Made by a program: the position numbers and the translations under genes
NCBI GenBank assembly: GCA_016719645.1
Contig: JADJYS010000006.1
Coordinates: 62,001-126,000 of the forward strand
Source of the DNA: a bacterium
GTDB taxonomy: Bacteria > Krumholzibacteriota > Krumholzibacteriia > LZORAL124-64-63
Direction of reading: 5' to 3'
Length of the DNA: 64,000 nt
In this document: one piece after another, positions 44,401 to 52,087 of the stretch
How the letters are laid out: each line of letters starts with the position of its first letter
Position numbering within the stretch: position 1 is the stretch's first letter
The notes under the pieces: generated by a model
Told to the model about the DNA's origin: nothing
Databases searched by the model: none
Seen by the model: only the letters and a program-made list of their open reading frames with translations

Positions 44401-45843
44401 GTGGCGGGGCGGAGCAGGTGGTGGGCGGGGGACGGGATCGTGTTCGCGGCGCTGCTGCTGGCGGCGCTGGCGGCGCAGCTGTCGGTGGCGGTCGGGCAAC
44501 TGGCCCTGGGGTTGGCCCTGCTGGCGGCGCTCGCGCGCGTGGCGGCGCGGCGCGAGCGGCCGGCGCGCACCGGGCTCGAGCTGCCGTTCCTGCTGCTGCT
44601 GGCCTGGGCGCTGGCCATGATCCCCTTGTCCGACGCGCCGCACGAGGGCCTGCGCAACGCGCGCCGCTTCTACCTGTTCGTGCCGCTGTGGCTGGGGGCG
44701 ACCTACGTCGTGGGCGAGCGGCGCCGCTGGGCGGTGCTGGCGGCGGTCGCGCTGGGCGCCGTGGCCAACGCCGTCTACAGCGTCGTGGTCGAATCGGTGA
44801 TCCCCGGGGACTACACGTACCGCATCGGCATGATCCAGCACAGCGTCATCACCGCGAGCTGGCTGGTGATGGCGGCCGCGCTGCTGGCCGGCGCCGTCGC
44901 GCTGCTGGGGCCCGGCCGGCGCCTGCGGCTGGCGGCGGCCCTGGCGCTGGCGCCGCTGCTGGTCGCGCTCGTGCTGACCCAGTCGCGCAGCGCCTGGCTG
45001 GGCGCCGCCGCGGGCTTCGGCCTGATGACCCTGTGCGCGCGGCCGCGCCTGATCCTGCCGCTGCTGCTGGCGGCGGCCGCGGGCGTCGCGCTGTCGCCCG
45101 CCCACCTGCGCGAGCGGCTGTGGTCGGTGGCCGACCCGGCTCAGGCCACCAACGCCCAGCGCCTGGTGCTGTGGCGGGCCGGGCTCGACCTGGTGCGCGA
45201 ACATCCGGTCACCGGCGTCGGCGACCGCAACCTCGGCCCGCTCACGCCGGCGCTCGTGGTGGTGCCGGGCGCCACCCTGACCACCCACGTGCGCCACCTC
45301 CACCAGAACTTCCTGATGCTCGCGGTGATCTGGGGCGTGCCGGGGTTCGTCTTCGGCACCTGGTTCCTGCTGGGGCTGGGCTGGCGGCTGGAGCGCCGCT
45401 GGCGGGCGCTGCGGGCCGCCGGCGCGAGGGCGCCGCCCGCGCAGCGCATCTGGGCGCTGGGTGCGCTGGGCGTCTGGGCGGGCGTGGTCGTCGCTGGTTT
45501 CTTCGACTGGACGTTCGGGGATCCCGAGCTGGGACTGGTCTACCTGCTGGCGGCCGGCATCGCGCTGGCGCCTCAAGAGGCGGGCCAGCGGCCGATCAGG
45601 CGTAGCCGAGTTCGCGCAGCTGGCGACGCACCCTGTCGTCGAACTGCTCCCAGTCGCCGGACAGGTCCGGCTCCCCCCGGTCGTCACCGTCGCGGCCATG
45701 CCCGGCGCGGTCCCACACCGCGGCCGCGTCCAGCAGTTCCTGCAGGCGCTGCGGCTGCGCGTCGCGCAGGTCGCGCGTCTCGCGCGGGTCGTCGTCGAGG
45801 TGGTAGAGGGCCAGCGCCGCGAGGGGGCGGCGCCTGGCGATGA
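44401..45843 (+). CDS. O-antigen ligase/polymerase (Wzy-C) family membrane protein
   Basis: About 480 residues with ten or so membrane helices and the Wzy-C loop (TQSRSAWLGAAAGF, AGLDLVREHPVTGVGDRN, HLHQNFLMLAVIWGVPGF). It probably joins or polymerises lipopolysaccharide chains at the periplasmic face. GTG 44401 follows GGAGG (44391-44395); GTG 44383 is an alternative. The natural end looks close to 45605: beyond GLVYLLAAGIALAP (about 45570) the frame runs 248 bases into the convergent sulfatase gene as an Arg/Pro-rich tail. A small indel near 45570-45600 would explain this. Confidence 0.82.
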   Translation: MAGRSRWWAGDGIVFAALLLAALAAQLSVAVGQLALGLALLAALARVAARRERPARTGLELPFLLLLAWALAMIPLSDAPHEGLRNARRFYLFVPLWLGATYVVGERRRWAVLAAVALGAVANAVYSVVVESVIPGDYTYRIGMIQHSVITASWLVMAAALLAGAVALLGPGRRLRLAAALALAPLLVALVLTQSRSAWLGAAAGFGLMTLCARPRLILPLLLAAAAGVALSPAHLRERLWSVADPAQATNAQRLVLWRAGLDLVREHPVTGVGDRNLGPLTPALVVVPGATLTTHVRHLHQNFLMLAVIWGVPGFVFGTWFLLGLGWRLERRWRALRAAGARAPPAQRIWALGALGVWAGVVVAGFFDWTFGDPELGLVYLLAAGIALAPQEAGQRPIRRSRVRAAGDAPCRRTAPSRRTGPAPPGRHRRGHARRGPTPRPRPAVPAGAAAARRAGRASRAGRRRGGRGPAPRGGGAWR

Positions 45844-47116
45844 GCTTCCACGGCCCCGCGCGCACCGCGACCAGGTCCGGCCCGTAGGCGATGTCCTCGG
45901 CCAGCAGGATCCGGCCGGCTGCCGGCGCCGCCGCGTCGTCGGGGGACTGGGCCCGGCCGAGCAGGGACGCCGGCGCGTTGGCGGGCAGCGGCAGCGGCGG
46001 CTGTCCCAGCCAGGCGACGGCCGTCGGCGCCAGATCGATGAGCGAGACCGGGCGGCGCACGACCGCGCCGGCGGGCACGCCGGGGCCCCGCGCCAGCCAG
46101 GGCACGTGCAGCAGCTCCTGGAACTGGGTGTGGCCGTGGCCGATGGCGCGCAGGTCGCGCGGGTCGTGGTCCCACCGCAGCGCGTCCTCGGCATGCTCCA
46201 GGAACTCCTCGCCGTGGTCCGACCAGATCATCACCAGGGTGTTCGTCGCCAGGCCCCAGTCCTCGAGCCGCGCCAGGATCGTCGCCAGCGATTCGTCGAC
46301 GTGGCGGACCGACGCGGCGTAGAGGGCCTTCTTGGCGGCCAGGGCCAGCGCGGCCGGCGCATCCAGCGGCAGGGGCGCCCGGCCGAGGTGCGGCACGCCG
46401 GCCCGCTCGTCGCCCCAGCGCGCCAGCGCCCGCAGCTGCGCGTCGCCGTAGCCGCCCGCGCCCGCGGCTTCGAGCAGCGGCGCGCAGAGCCTTCGTGGGG
46501 GCATGGTCGGTTCGTGCGCGTCGTTGAACAGGACGAAGGCGCAGAAGGGCCGGTCGGCCCGGCGCCGGATCCAGTCCAGGGCGAGCGCGGCGACGTCGGG
46601 CGCGGCGTGGTTGCGGTAGATCCGCTCCTGGAAGCTCTCCGCCAGGCCGAAGCCCACGAAGGGGTTGGAGAAGATGGCGCCGGTGCGGTAGCCGCGGGCG
46701 GCCAGGTGGCCGGCCAGCGTGGCGGCCCCGTCCCGCAGGCGCGACGGGGCCTGCCGCGCCATGTTGCGCATCGCGCCGCCCATGCCGGCGCCGTGCAGGC
46801 AGGGCATCGTGCCGGTCAGCGCGCCGGCGAACGAGGGGAGCGTCCAGGGGGCCGGCGCGTTCGCGTCGGCGAAGCGCAGGCCGTCGCGGGCCACGGCGTC
46901 CATGGCGGGGGTCAGGGACCCCGCGGCGCAGGCGGCGCCCACATGGTCGGCGCGCAGGGTGTCCACCGCGAGCAGCAGCAGGTTGGGCGGCCCCTCGCGG
47001 CGGGGCGCGGCGGTCGGCGGCGACATCGTCCGGCGCAGGACGGTCACCACCCGGTCGCGGCGCGTGGCGAGGCGCCGCTTCAACGTCATGGGCAGGAAAG
47101 GGTCGTTCTGGTTCAT
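45596..47116 (-). CDS. Sulfatase/alkaline-phosphatase superfamily hydrolase
   Basis: 506 residues. A short N-terminal basic region is followed by LLLLAVDTLRADHVG, the metal-binding start of the superfamily; MIWSDHGEEFLEH is the second metal cluster; LYHLDDDPRETRDL is the typical C-terminal block. The sulfatase nucleophile motif (C/S-x-P-x-R) is absent and APWTLPSFAGALTG stands in its place, so a formylglycine-type sulfatase is unlikely. A phosphohydrolase or phosphotransferase on envelope glycans is possible. ATG 47116 is 53 bases from the divergent EIIA gene. Confidence 0.85.
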   Translation of the reverse strand: MNQNDPFLPMTLKRRLATRRDRVVTVLRRTMSPPTAAPRREGPPNLLLLAVDTLRADHVGAACAAGSLTPAMDAVARDGLRFADANAPAPWTLPSFAGALTGTMPCLHGAGMGGAMRNMARQAPSRLRDGAATLAGHLAARGYRTGAIFSNPFVGFGLAESFQERIYRNHAAPDVAALALDWIRRRADRPFCAFVLFNDAHEPTMPPRRLCAPLLEAAGAGGYGDAQLRALARWGDERAGVPHLGRAPLPLDAPAALALAAKKALYAASVRHVDESLATILARLEDWGLATNTLVMIWSDHGEEFLEHAEDALRWDHDPRDLRAIGHGHTQFQELLHVPWLARGPGVPAGAVVRRPVSLIDLAPTAVAWLGQPPLPLPANAPASLLGRAQSPDDAAAPAAGRILLAEDIAYGPDLVAVRAGPWKLIARRRPLAALALYHLDDDPRETRDLRDAQPQRLQELLDAAAVWDRAGHGRDGDDRGEPDLSGDWEQFDDRVRRQLRELGYA

Positions 47117-47169
47117 CGCTCCGTGTTCGCTTCCTGGACAGCCGCGGTCCCGGCGACTAGTCTAGGTCC

Positions 47170-47627
47170 ATGGACCTGCGCGCGCACATCCCCGAAGGCT
47201 GCCTGCTGCCGCGCTTGGCCTGCTCGAGCAAGGAGGAGGCCGTCGCCGCGCTCGCCACGGCCGTGGCCCGCGCCGTCGGCCTGCCCGACGATCAGGCGCT
47301 GCGGCAGGAGATCCTCGCCCGCGAAGCCGTCGGCGACACCAACGTCGGCCTGGGCGTCGCCATTCCCCACATCCGCACCCGGCTGGTCGAGCGGCCGCTG
47401 CTCGCCGTCGCCACGCTGGCCGGGCCCGTGCCCCGCGAGGGTCACGAGCCGCCGGTGGACGTCCTGCTGCTGATCGTGGGCCCGCAGCAGGATCCGCGCG
47501 CGATGCTCAAGCTCCTGGCCAGGCTGGTGCGGCAGGTCAAGGCCCCCGGCTTCCTGGAAGCCCTGAGGCGGGCCGCGACGCCCGCCGAATTGAACGGGCG
47601 TTTCCCGTCGACGCGCCGGTCATCTGA
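47170..47627 (+). CDS. PTS EIIA-type (PtsN-like) protein, frameshifted at its 3' end
   Basis: The frame encodes a fructose/nitrogen-type EIIA domain: opening MDLRAHIPEG, active His in GVAIPHIRTRL (about residue 62), and PVDVLLLIVGPQQDPRAMLKLLARL. The domain ends near 47600 (ATPAELNGRF), but the printed frame then has no stop for 4.5 kb and runs beneath other genes. Adding one base in CGTTTCCC at 47599-47606 gives FPVDAPVI and a stop at 47625-47627, about 152 residues in all, a normal EIIA length. I infer a one-base loss in the sequence or a real frameshift. No EIIB/EIIC is nearby. Confidence 0.75.
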
Positions 47628-47643
47628 AGGGCTCGTTTTCCGC

Positions 47644-47673
47644 TTGGCCCCGCCCCCGACCGTGGGCTATGTT
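47644..47673 (+). promoter_or_regulatory. Possible promoter for the surface-protein operon
   Basis: TTGGCC (47644-47649), 18-base spacer, TATGTT (47668-47673), about 75 bases ahead of ATG 47747. Moderate matches only. Confidence 0.35.
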
Positions 47674-47746
47674 AAACGGCCCGGCAACGGCCTACAACCG
47701 AGATCATCCCCGTCAACGTTTTCCCTACGCAAGGGAGCGAGGTCCG

Positions 47747-50700
47747 ATGACCAGCCAATCCAGGATCCCCCGCCGCGGCGCATGGATCGCCATCCTGATC
47801 GCGACGGCCGGCTTCGCCGCGACCGTCCACGCCGCCGCCGACCACCTGCTGATCAGCGAGGTCCTCGTCAAGGAGCGGCCGGGAGTCACCTCCTACGGCA
47901 GCGAGTACATCGAGATCACCAACGCGGGCGCCGCGTCGGCCGAACTCGCGCAGGTCTACCTGACCGACGCGGGCAACAGCCTCAACGCGACGACCTTCTA
48001 CTACAACATCGTCACGGGCGGGAGCGCCGGCGGCGGCGGCAGCTCGGGCGATTTCCACGCCCGCTTCCCCGCGGGCTCGACGCTGGCTCCGGGCGCCTCG
48101 GTGGTGGTGGCGCTGCGCGGCAGCGCGGCCTTCCAGACCTCGCACGGCCGGCTGCCCGACTACGAGCTGTTCGAGGACGGCATCGCGCCCGACGCCGTGC
48201 CCGAGCTGGTCGAAGCCTTCCCCGGCAGCATCGGCTTCGGCCTGGGCAACGGCACGACCAACACGGTGCCCACGGGCGGCTGGCTCGACGACCTCTCCGA
48301 GACCCTGGTGATGTACCAGTGGGACGGCGCCTCCGACCTGGTGGCCGACCTGGACTACCTGACCTGGGGGACGAGCACCTCGCTGCGCATCAACAAGACC
48401 GGCGTGACGGTCGACGGCCCCGACGCCGACGGCGTCGCGAGCGCCTACCTCGCCGACACCGCCGTGGGTTCGCAGCAGGCGATCACGACGATCCACGGCT
48501 ACGGCAAGTGCTTCCAGCGGCTCGGCACCGACGAGGGGACCGAGACCGCCACCGGCGGCAACGGCCTGACCGGGCACGACGAGACCAGCGAGAACCTGAC
48601 GGCGACCTGGAGCGTGACCGCCGACCAGGACCCGACCTCGACCGGGACCGCGCCGGTCGCGACGCCCCTGGTCACCGCGGCCGAGACCTCGCCCGCGACG
48701 CCCTACAACACCCTGCCGGTGACCGTCTCGGCGACGGTCCTGTCCCCGGCCGGCAACGCGGCGAACGCGGCGGCCCTGCACTGGCGCACCAACGCCGGCT
48801 GGACCGAGACGCCCGCCGCGGCCGCGGGCAACGTCTGGAGCGCGCAGATCCCCGCCCTGCCGGCCGGCACGGTCGTGCAGTGGTACGTGACCGCCGCCGG
48901 GACGGCCGGCGGCGCGAGCGCGCTGCCCCACGGCGCGCCGCTCTACGTGCGCGCCTACACCGTGCAGCAGGCGCCCGATCCGGGCGACAGCCCGCCGCAC
49001 CTGCTGCTGACCGAAGTCTGCGTGCAGGGCAGCGACCACGAGTTCATCGAGATCTACAACCCGACCGACGAGGCCGTGGAACTCGACAACTACTACGTCA
49101 CCGACGCGATCTACACCACGCAGGGCTACTGGCTGCTGCCGGCGGGCAACCCCACGTCCGGCACCATCGGCGGCGGCACCTTCACGGACTTCCAGGCCCG
49201 CTTCCCGGCCGGCGCGACCATCGAGCCGGGCGAGGCGCTGACGCTGTCGCTGGCCGGCAGCGAGAAGTTCCAGACGGTCTGGGGCGCGGCGCCCGACTTC
49301 GAGATCCGCGAGGACGGCGCGTCGGCGGACGCGGTCCCGAACATGCGCGAGGTCTTCCCGGGCAGCCTGCAGGGCGACGAGACCGGCGCCTGGGCGACGC
49401 TGACCAACACGGCCGAGATCGTCGTGCTCTACTACTGGAACGGCGCCACCAACCTGGTCACCGACATCGACATGTTCATGTGGGGCTCGAGCACGAGCGC
49501 CCGCGTGGACAAGACCGGCGTGTCGGTCAACGGCTCGACCTACGCCGCGGACACGCCCGTGGCCTCGCAGGACCAGTTCATGCTGGCCCACGACATCCTG
49601 GGCAGCTTCCAGCGGCTCGATCCGGGGGAGGGCACCGAGACCGAGACCGGCGGCAACGGCCCCCTGGGCCACAACGAGACCAGCGAGAACGTCAGCGGCA
49701 CCTGGACCGCCGCCGACGGCACGCCCGGCGTCTACGAGGTGGTCGAGCTGGCCGTCACCGCGGCGACGCTCGCCCCCCAGCACCCGCAGCCGGGCGAGGC
49801 GGCCGTGGTGACCGCCGCGGTGACCGGCACCGCCGCGGTGACCGGCGTGACCCTGCGCTACTCCCTGGACGGGGGCGCCTTCACCGACGTCGCCTGCGCC
49901 GACAACGGCAACGGCACCTGGAGCGGCACCATCCCCGCCCAGGCCGAGGGCGTCGAGGTGGCCTGGTACGTGACGGCCGCGGGCGCGGGCGGCGCGTCGG
50001 CGGTCTGGCCGGAGGGCGGCGCCGCCGAGGCCCCGACCTACACGGTCGAGACGCTCGTCCCCGGCTACGGCCTGGCCAAGCTGCTGATGACCAAGGTCTG
50101 CACGCTCGGCACCGCCGCGGAGTTCGTGGAGATCTGCAACCCGAACGCCTTCGACGTGCCGCTGCGCAACTTCTACCTGACCGACGCGGTGTACTACGAG
50201 AGCCAGGCCTACTGGAACCTGCCGGCGGGCACGCCGTCGCGCGCCACGCTCGGCGGCGGCGACTTCACCGACTTCCTGGCGAAGTTCCCCGACGACGCGG
50301 TGCTGGCGGCCGGCGACACGATCACCGTCTCGATCGGCGGCAGCCAGAGCTTCCTCTCCGCCTGGGGCGTGATGCCCTACTACGAGCTGTTCGAGGACGA
50401 CGACTACGAGGATTCCGTCGCCGACATGCGCGAGGTGTTCCCCGGCAGCATCAACGGCGTCACCGTGCCCACGCTGTCGAACCTCTCGGACACGGGCACC
50501 TACATCAACGGCGAGATCGTGGCCCTGTTCTTCTGGGACGGCGTCAGCGACCTGGTGACCGACATCGACGTCTTCCTCTGGGGCGAGGGCAACTCGTACA
50601 CGGTCGTCAAGACCGGCATCACCATCGGCTCGAGCACCTACGCCGCCGAGGCCGGCTACCCCGACAAGTTCATGACCGAGCACGCCAACGGCGAGGCCTA

Positions 50701-51184
50701 CGTCCGCCTCGACGCGACCGAGGGCGCCCAGGTCCAGACCGGCGGCAACGGCTTCGAGGGCGCCGACGAGACCAGCGAGAACCTGTCCGTGACCTGGGCC
50801 GTCCAGGCCGTGACCCCGGTGGCGCCCCCGATGCCCGTGGGCTCCGGCGAGGTGACCCTGGGCGTGCCGGCGCAGACCTTCCTGGCCTCGCGCGGCGAGA
50901 CCTTCCGCATCACGTTCACGGCGTCGCCCGGGGCGGAGACGGTCCTGCGCATCCTCGACCTGAACGGTCGCCTGGTGCGCCACCTCTACGACTCGCGCTT
51001 CGACGGCGACGCTTCGATCGTGCCCGACACGCCGTCGATCAGGGTGTGGGACGGGCGCAACGAGACCTACGAGCTGGCCCGGGCCGGGATGTACGTCGTC
51101 CACCTCCAGGTGACCGACCCCAGGACAGGCAAGAGGATCGAAAAGACCGCACCGGCCGTGGTGTCCACGCGCCTGAGCAACTAG
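47747..51184 (+). CDS. Secreted protein with three lamin-tail domains and FlgD-Ig C-terminal domain
   Basis: 1145 residues. Signal peptide ending TVHAAA (about residue 36). Three lamin-tail-domain (LTD) units start near residues 38 (LLISEVLVKERPG), 418 (LLLTEVCVQGSDHEF) and 779 (LLMTKVCTLGTAAEF). Each shares the IEIYNP-like strand and the YFxxDA/VYYY pattern, and they are separated by beta-sandwich linkers (LHWRTNAGWTETP; YSLDGGAFTDV). The C-terminal ~115 residues are an FlgD-Ig module (LRILDLNGRLVRHLYD, MYVVHLQVTD). LTDs are common in secreted bacterial nucleases and adhesins; no nuclease domain is evident here. It heads a five-gene operon of outer-membrane and secreted proteins. Confidence 0.85.
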   Translation: MTSQSRIPRRGAWIAILIATAGFAATVHAAADHLLISEVLVKERPGVTSYGSEYIEITNAGAASAELAQVYLTDAGNSLNATTFYYNIVTGGSAGGGGSSGDFHARFPAGSTLAPGASVVVALRGSAAFQTSHGRLPDYELFEDGIAPDAVPELVEAFPGSIGFGLGNGTTNTVPTGGWLDDLSETLVMYQWDGASDLVADLDYLTWGTSTSLRINKTGVTVDGPDADGVASAYLADTAVGSQQAITTIHGYGKCFQRLGTDEGTETATGGNGLTGHDETSENLTATWSVTADQDPTSTGTAPVATPLVTAAETSPATPYNTLPVTVSATVLSPAGNAANAAALHWRTNAGWTETPAAAAGNVWSAQIPALPAGTVVQWYVTAAGTAGGASALPHGAPLYVRAYTVQQAPDPGDSPPHLLLTEVCVQGSDHEFIEIYNPTDEAVELDNYYVTDAIYTTQGYWLLPAGNPTSGTIGGGTFTDFQARFPAGATIEPGEALTLSLAGSEKFQTVWGAAPDFEIREDGASADAVPNMREVFPGSLQGDETGAWATLTNTAEIVVLYYWNGATNLVTDIDMFMWGSSTSARVDKTGVSVNGSTYAADTPVASQDQFMLAHDILGSFQRLDPGEGTETETGGNGPLGHNETSENVSGTWTAADGTPGVYEVVELAVTAATLAPQHPQPGEAAVVTAAVTGTAAVTGVTLRYSLDGGAFTDVACADNGNGTWSGTIPAQAEGVEVAWYVTAAGAGGASAVWPEGGAAEAPTYTVETLVPGYGLAKLLMTKVCTLGTAAEFVEICNPNAFDVPLRNFYLTDAVYYESQAYWNLPAGTPSRATLGGGDFTDFLAKFPDDAVLAAGDTITVSIGGSQSFLSAWGVMPYYELFEDDDYEDSVADMREVFPGSINGVTVPTLSNLSDTGTYINGEIVALFFWDGVSDLVTDIDVFLWGEGNSYTVVKTGITIGSSTYAAEAGYPDKFMTEHANGEAYVRLDATEGAQVQTGGNGFEGADETSENLSVTWAVQAVTPVAPPMPVGSGEVTLGVPAQTFLASRGETFRITFTASPGAETVLRILDLNGRLVRHLYDSRFDGDASIVPDTPSIRVWDGRNETYELARAGMYVVHLQVTDPRTGKRIEKTAPAVVSTRLSN

Positions 51185-51199
51185 GGGAGGCTGAGAGGC

Positions 51200-52087
51200 A
51201 TGATCCGCAGCGCAACGATCACCGTCGCCCTCGTGCTCGGGCTGGCCGCGTCCACGGCGCAGGCGGCCTTCGAGAACGTCGACATCAGCCCGCGGGCGCG
51301 GGCCATGGGCGGCACCGCCGTGGCGGTCGCCGACGACGCCTTCGCGCCCTTCTTCAACCCGGCCGGGATGGCGGGGCAGACGCGCCCCGCCCTGGGCAAC
51401 TCCTACGTCAAGCCCTACGGCCTGAGCTTCAACGAGCAGATGTACTTCGGCGGCGTGGCGCCGCTGTCGGCCCGCCTGGGCGCGCTCGGCTTCGGCTACC
51501 GCCGCTTCGCCGTGACGTACCAGGACGTCGACCTCACGACCGAGAGCACGTTCACGCTGGCCCACGGCCTGACCCTGTACGAGGACCTCCACTCGACGAT
51601 CAGGTTCGGCACGGCGCTGAACCTCTACGACCTGGAGTACGCCGAGACCGTCGGCGGCGTCGACCCCGGCCACGCCAGCGTCGTGGGCGCGGACGTGGGC
51701 CTGCAGGTCGTCCTGCACGAGCGCACCCGCCTGGGCGTGCTGGTCCGCAACCTGAACAACCCCCAGATCGGCCTCGACAACGAGGAGCTCCAGCAGCAGC
51801 TGACCGGCGGCATCTCCTACGTGCCGTACGACGGGGTCGTGACCGCCTTCGAGGTGGGCAACTCCCTCGACGGCCAGACCCGCTACCGCGGCGGCGTCGA
51901 GTTCGCCGCCCTCGGGGCGCTGAGCCTGCGCGGCGGCGTGGCCACCAACCCCTCGCTGGTGACCGGCGGCTTCGGCTACGGCTACGGCGGGATCACGGTC
52001 GACTACGGCTTCTCGACGGGCGGCGGGGTGCTGGCCCCCAGCCACCAGTTCGGGATGACCTTCGCCTGGGGCGGTGAGGCGCCGTGA
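51200..52087 (+). CDS. PorV/PorQ-like outer-membrane barrel
   Basis: 295 residues. Signal peptide (ending ASTAQAAF), then the conserved start of PorV/UPF0164 proteins: ISPRARAMGGTAVAVADDAFAPFFNPAGMA. The rest is amphipathic strands and ends in a C-terminal strand (QFGMTFAWGG). PorV is the type-IX shuttle that receives sorting-domain cargo; the relation here is by family resemblance. The gene lies 16 bases after the LTD gene, and its stop overlaps the GTG of the next gene. Confidence 0.8.
   Translation: MIRSATITVALVLGLAASTAQAAFENVDISPRARAMGGTAVAVADDAFAPFFNPAGMAGQTRPALGNSYVKPYGLSFNEQMYFGGVAPLSARLGALGFGYRRFAVTYQDVDLTTESTFTLAHGLTLYEDLHSTIRFGTALNLYDLEYAETVGGVDPGHASVVGADVGLQVVLHERTRLGVLVRNLNNPQIGLDNEELQQQLTGGISYVPYDGVVTAFEVGNSLDGQTRYRGGVEFAALGALSLRGGVATNPSLVTGGFGYGYGGITVDYGFSTGGGVLAPSHQFGMTFAWGGEAP

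Noticed and set aside
47672..52045. Very long open frame on the minus strand opposite the lamin-tail-domain protein
   Set aside because: High GC leaves few stop codons on the opposite strand. The product is His/Arg/Gly-rich without domains, while the plus strand encodes signal peptides, LTDs and a barrel.
47170..52077. A single 1635-residue fusion of EIIA and downstream sequence
   Set aside because: After residue ~145 the frame has no domain and lies under the conserved frames of the next genes; a frameshift is the simpler reading.
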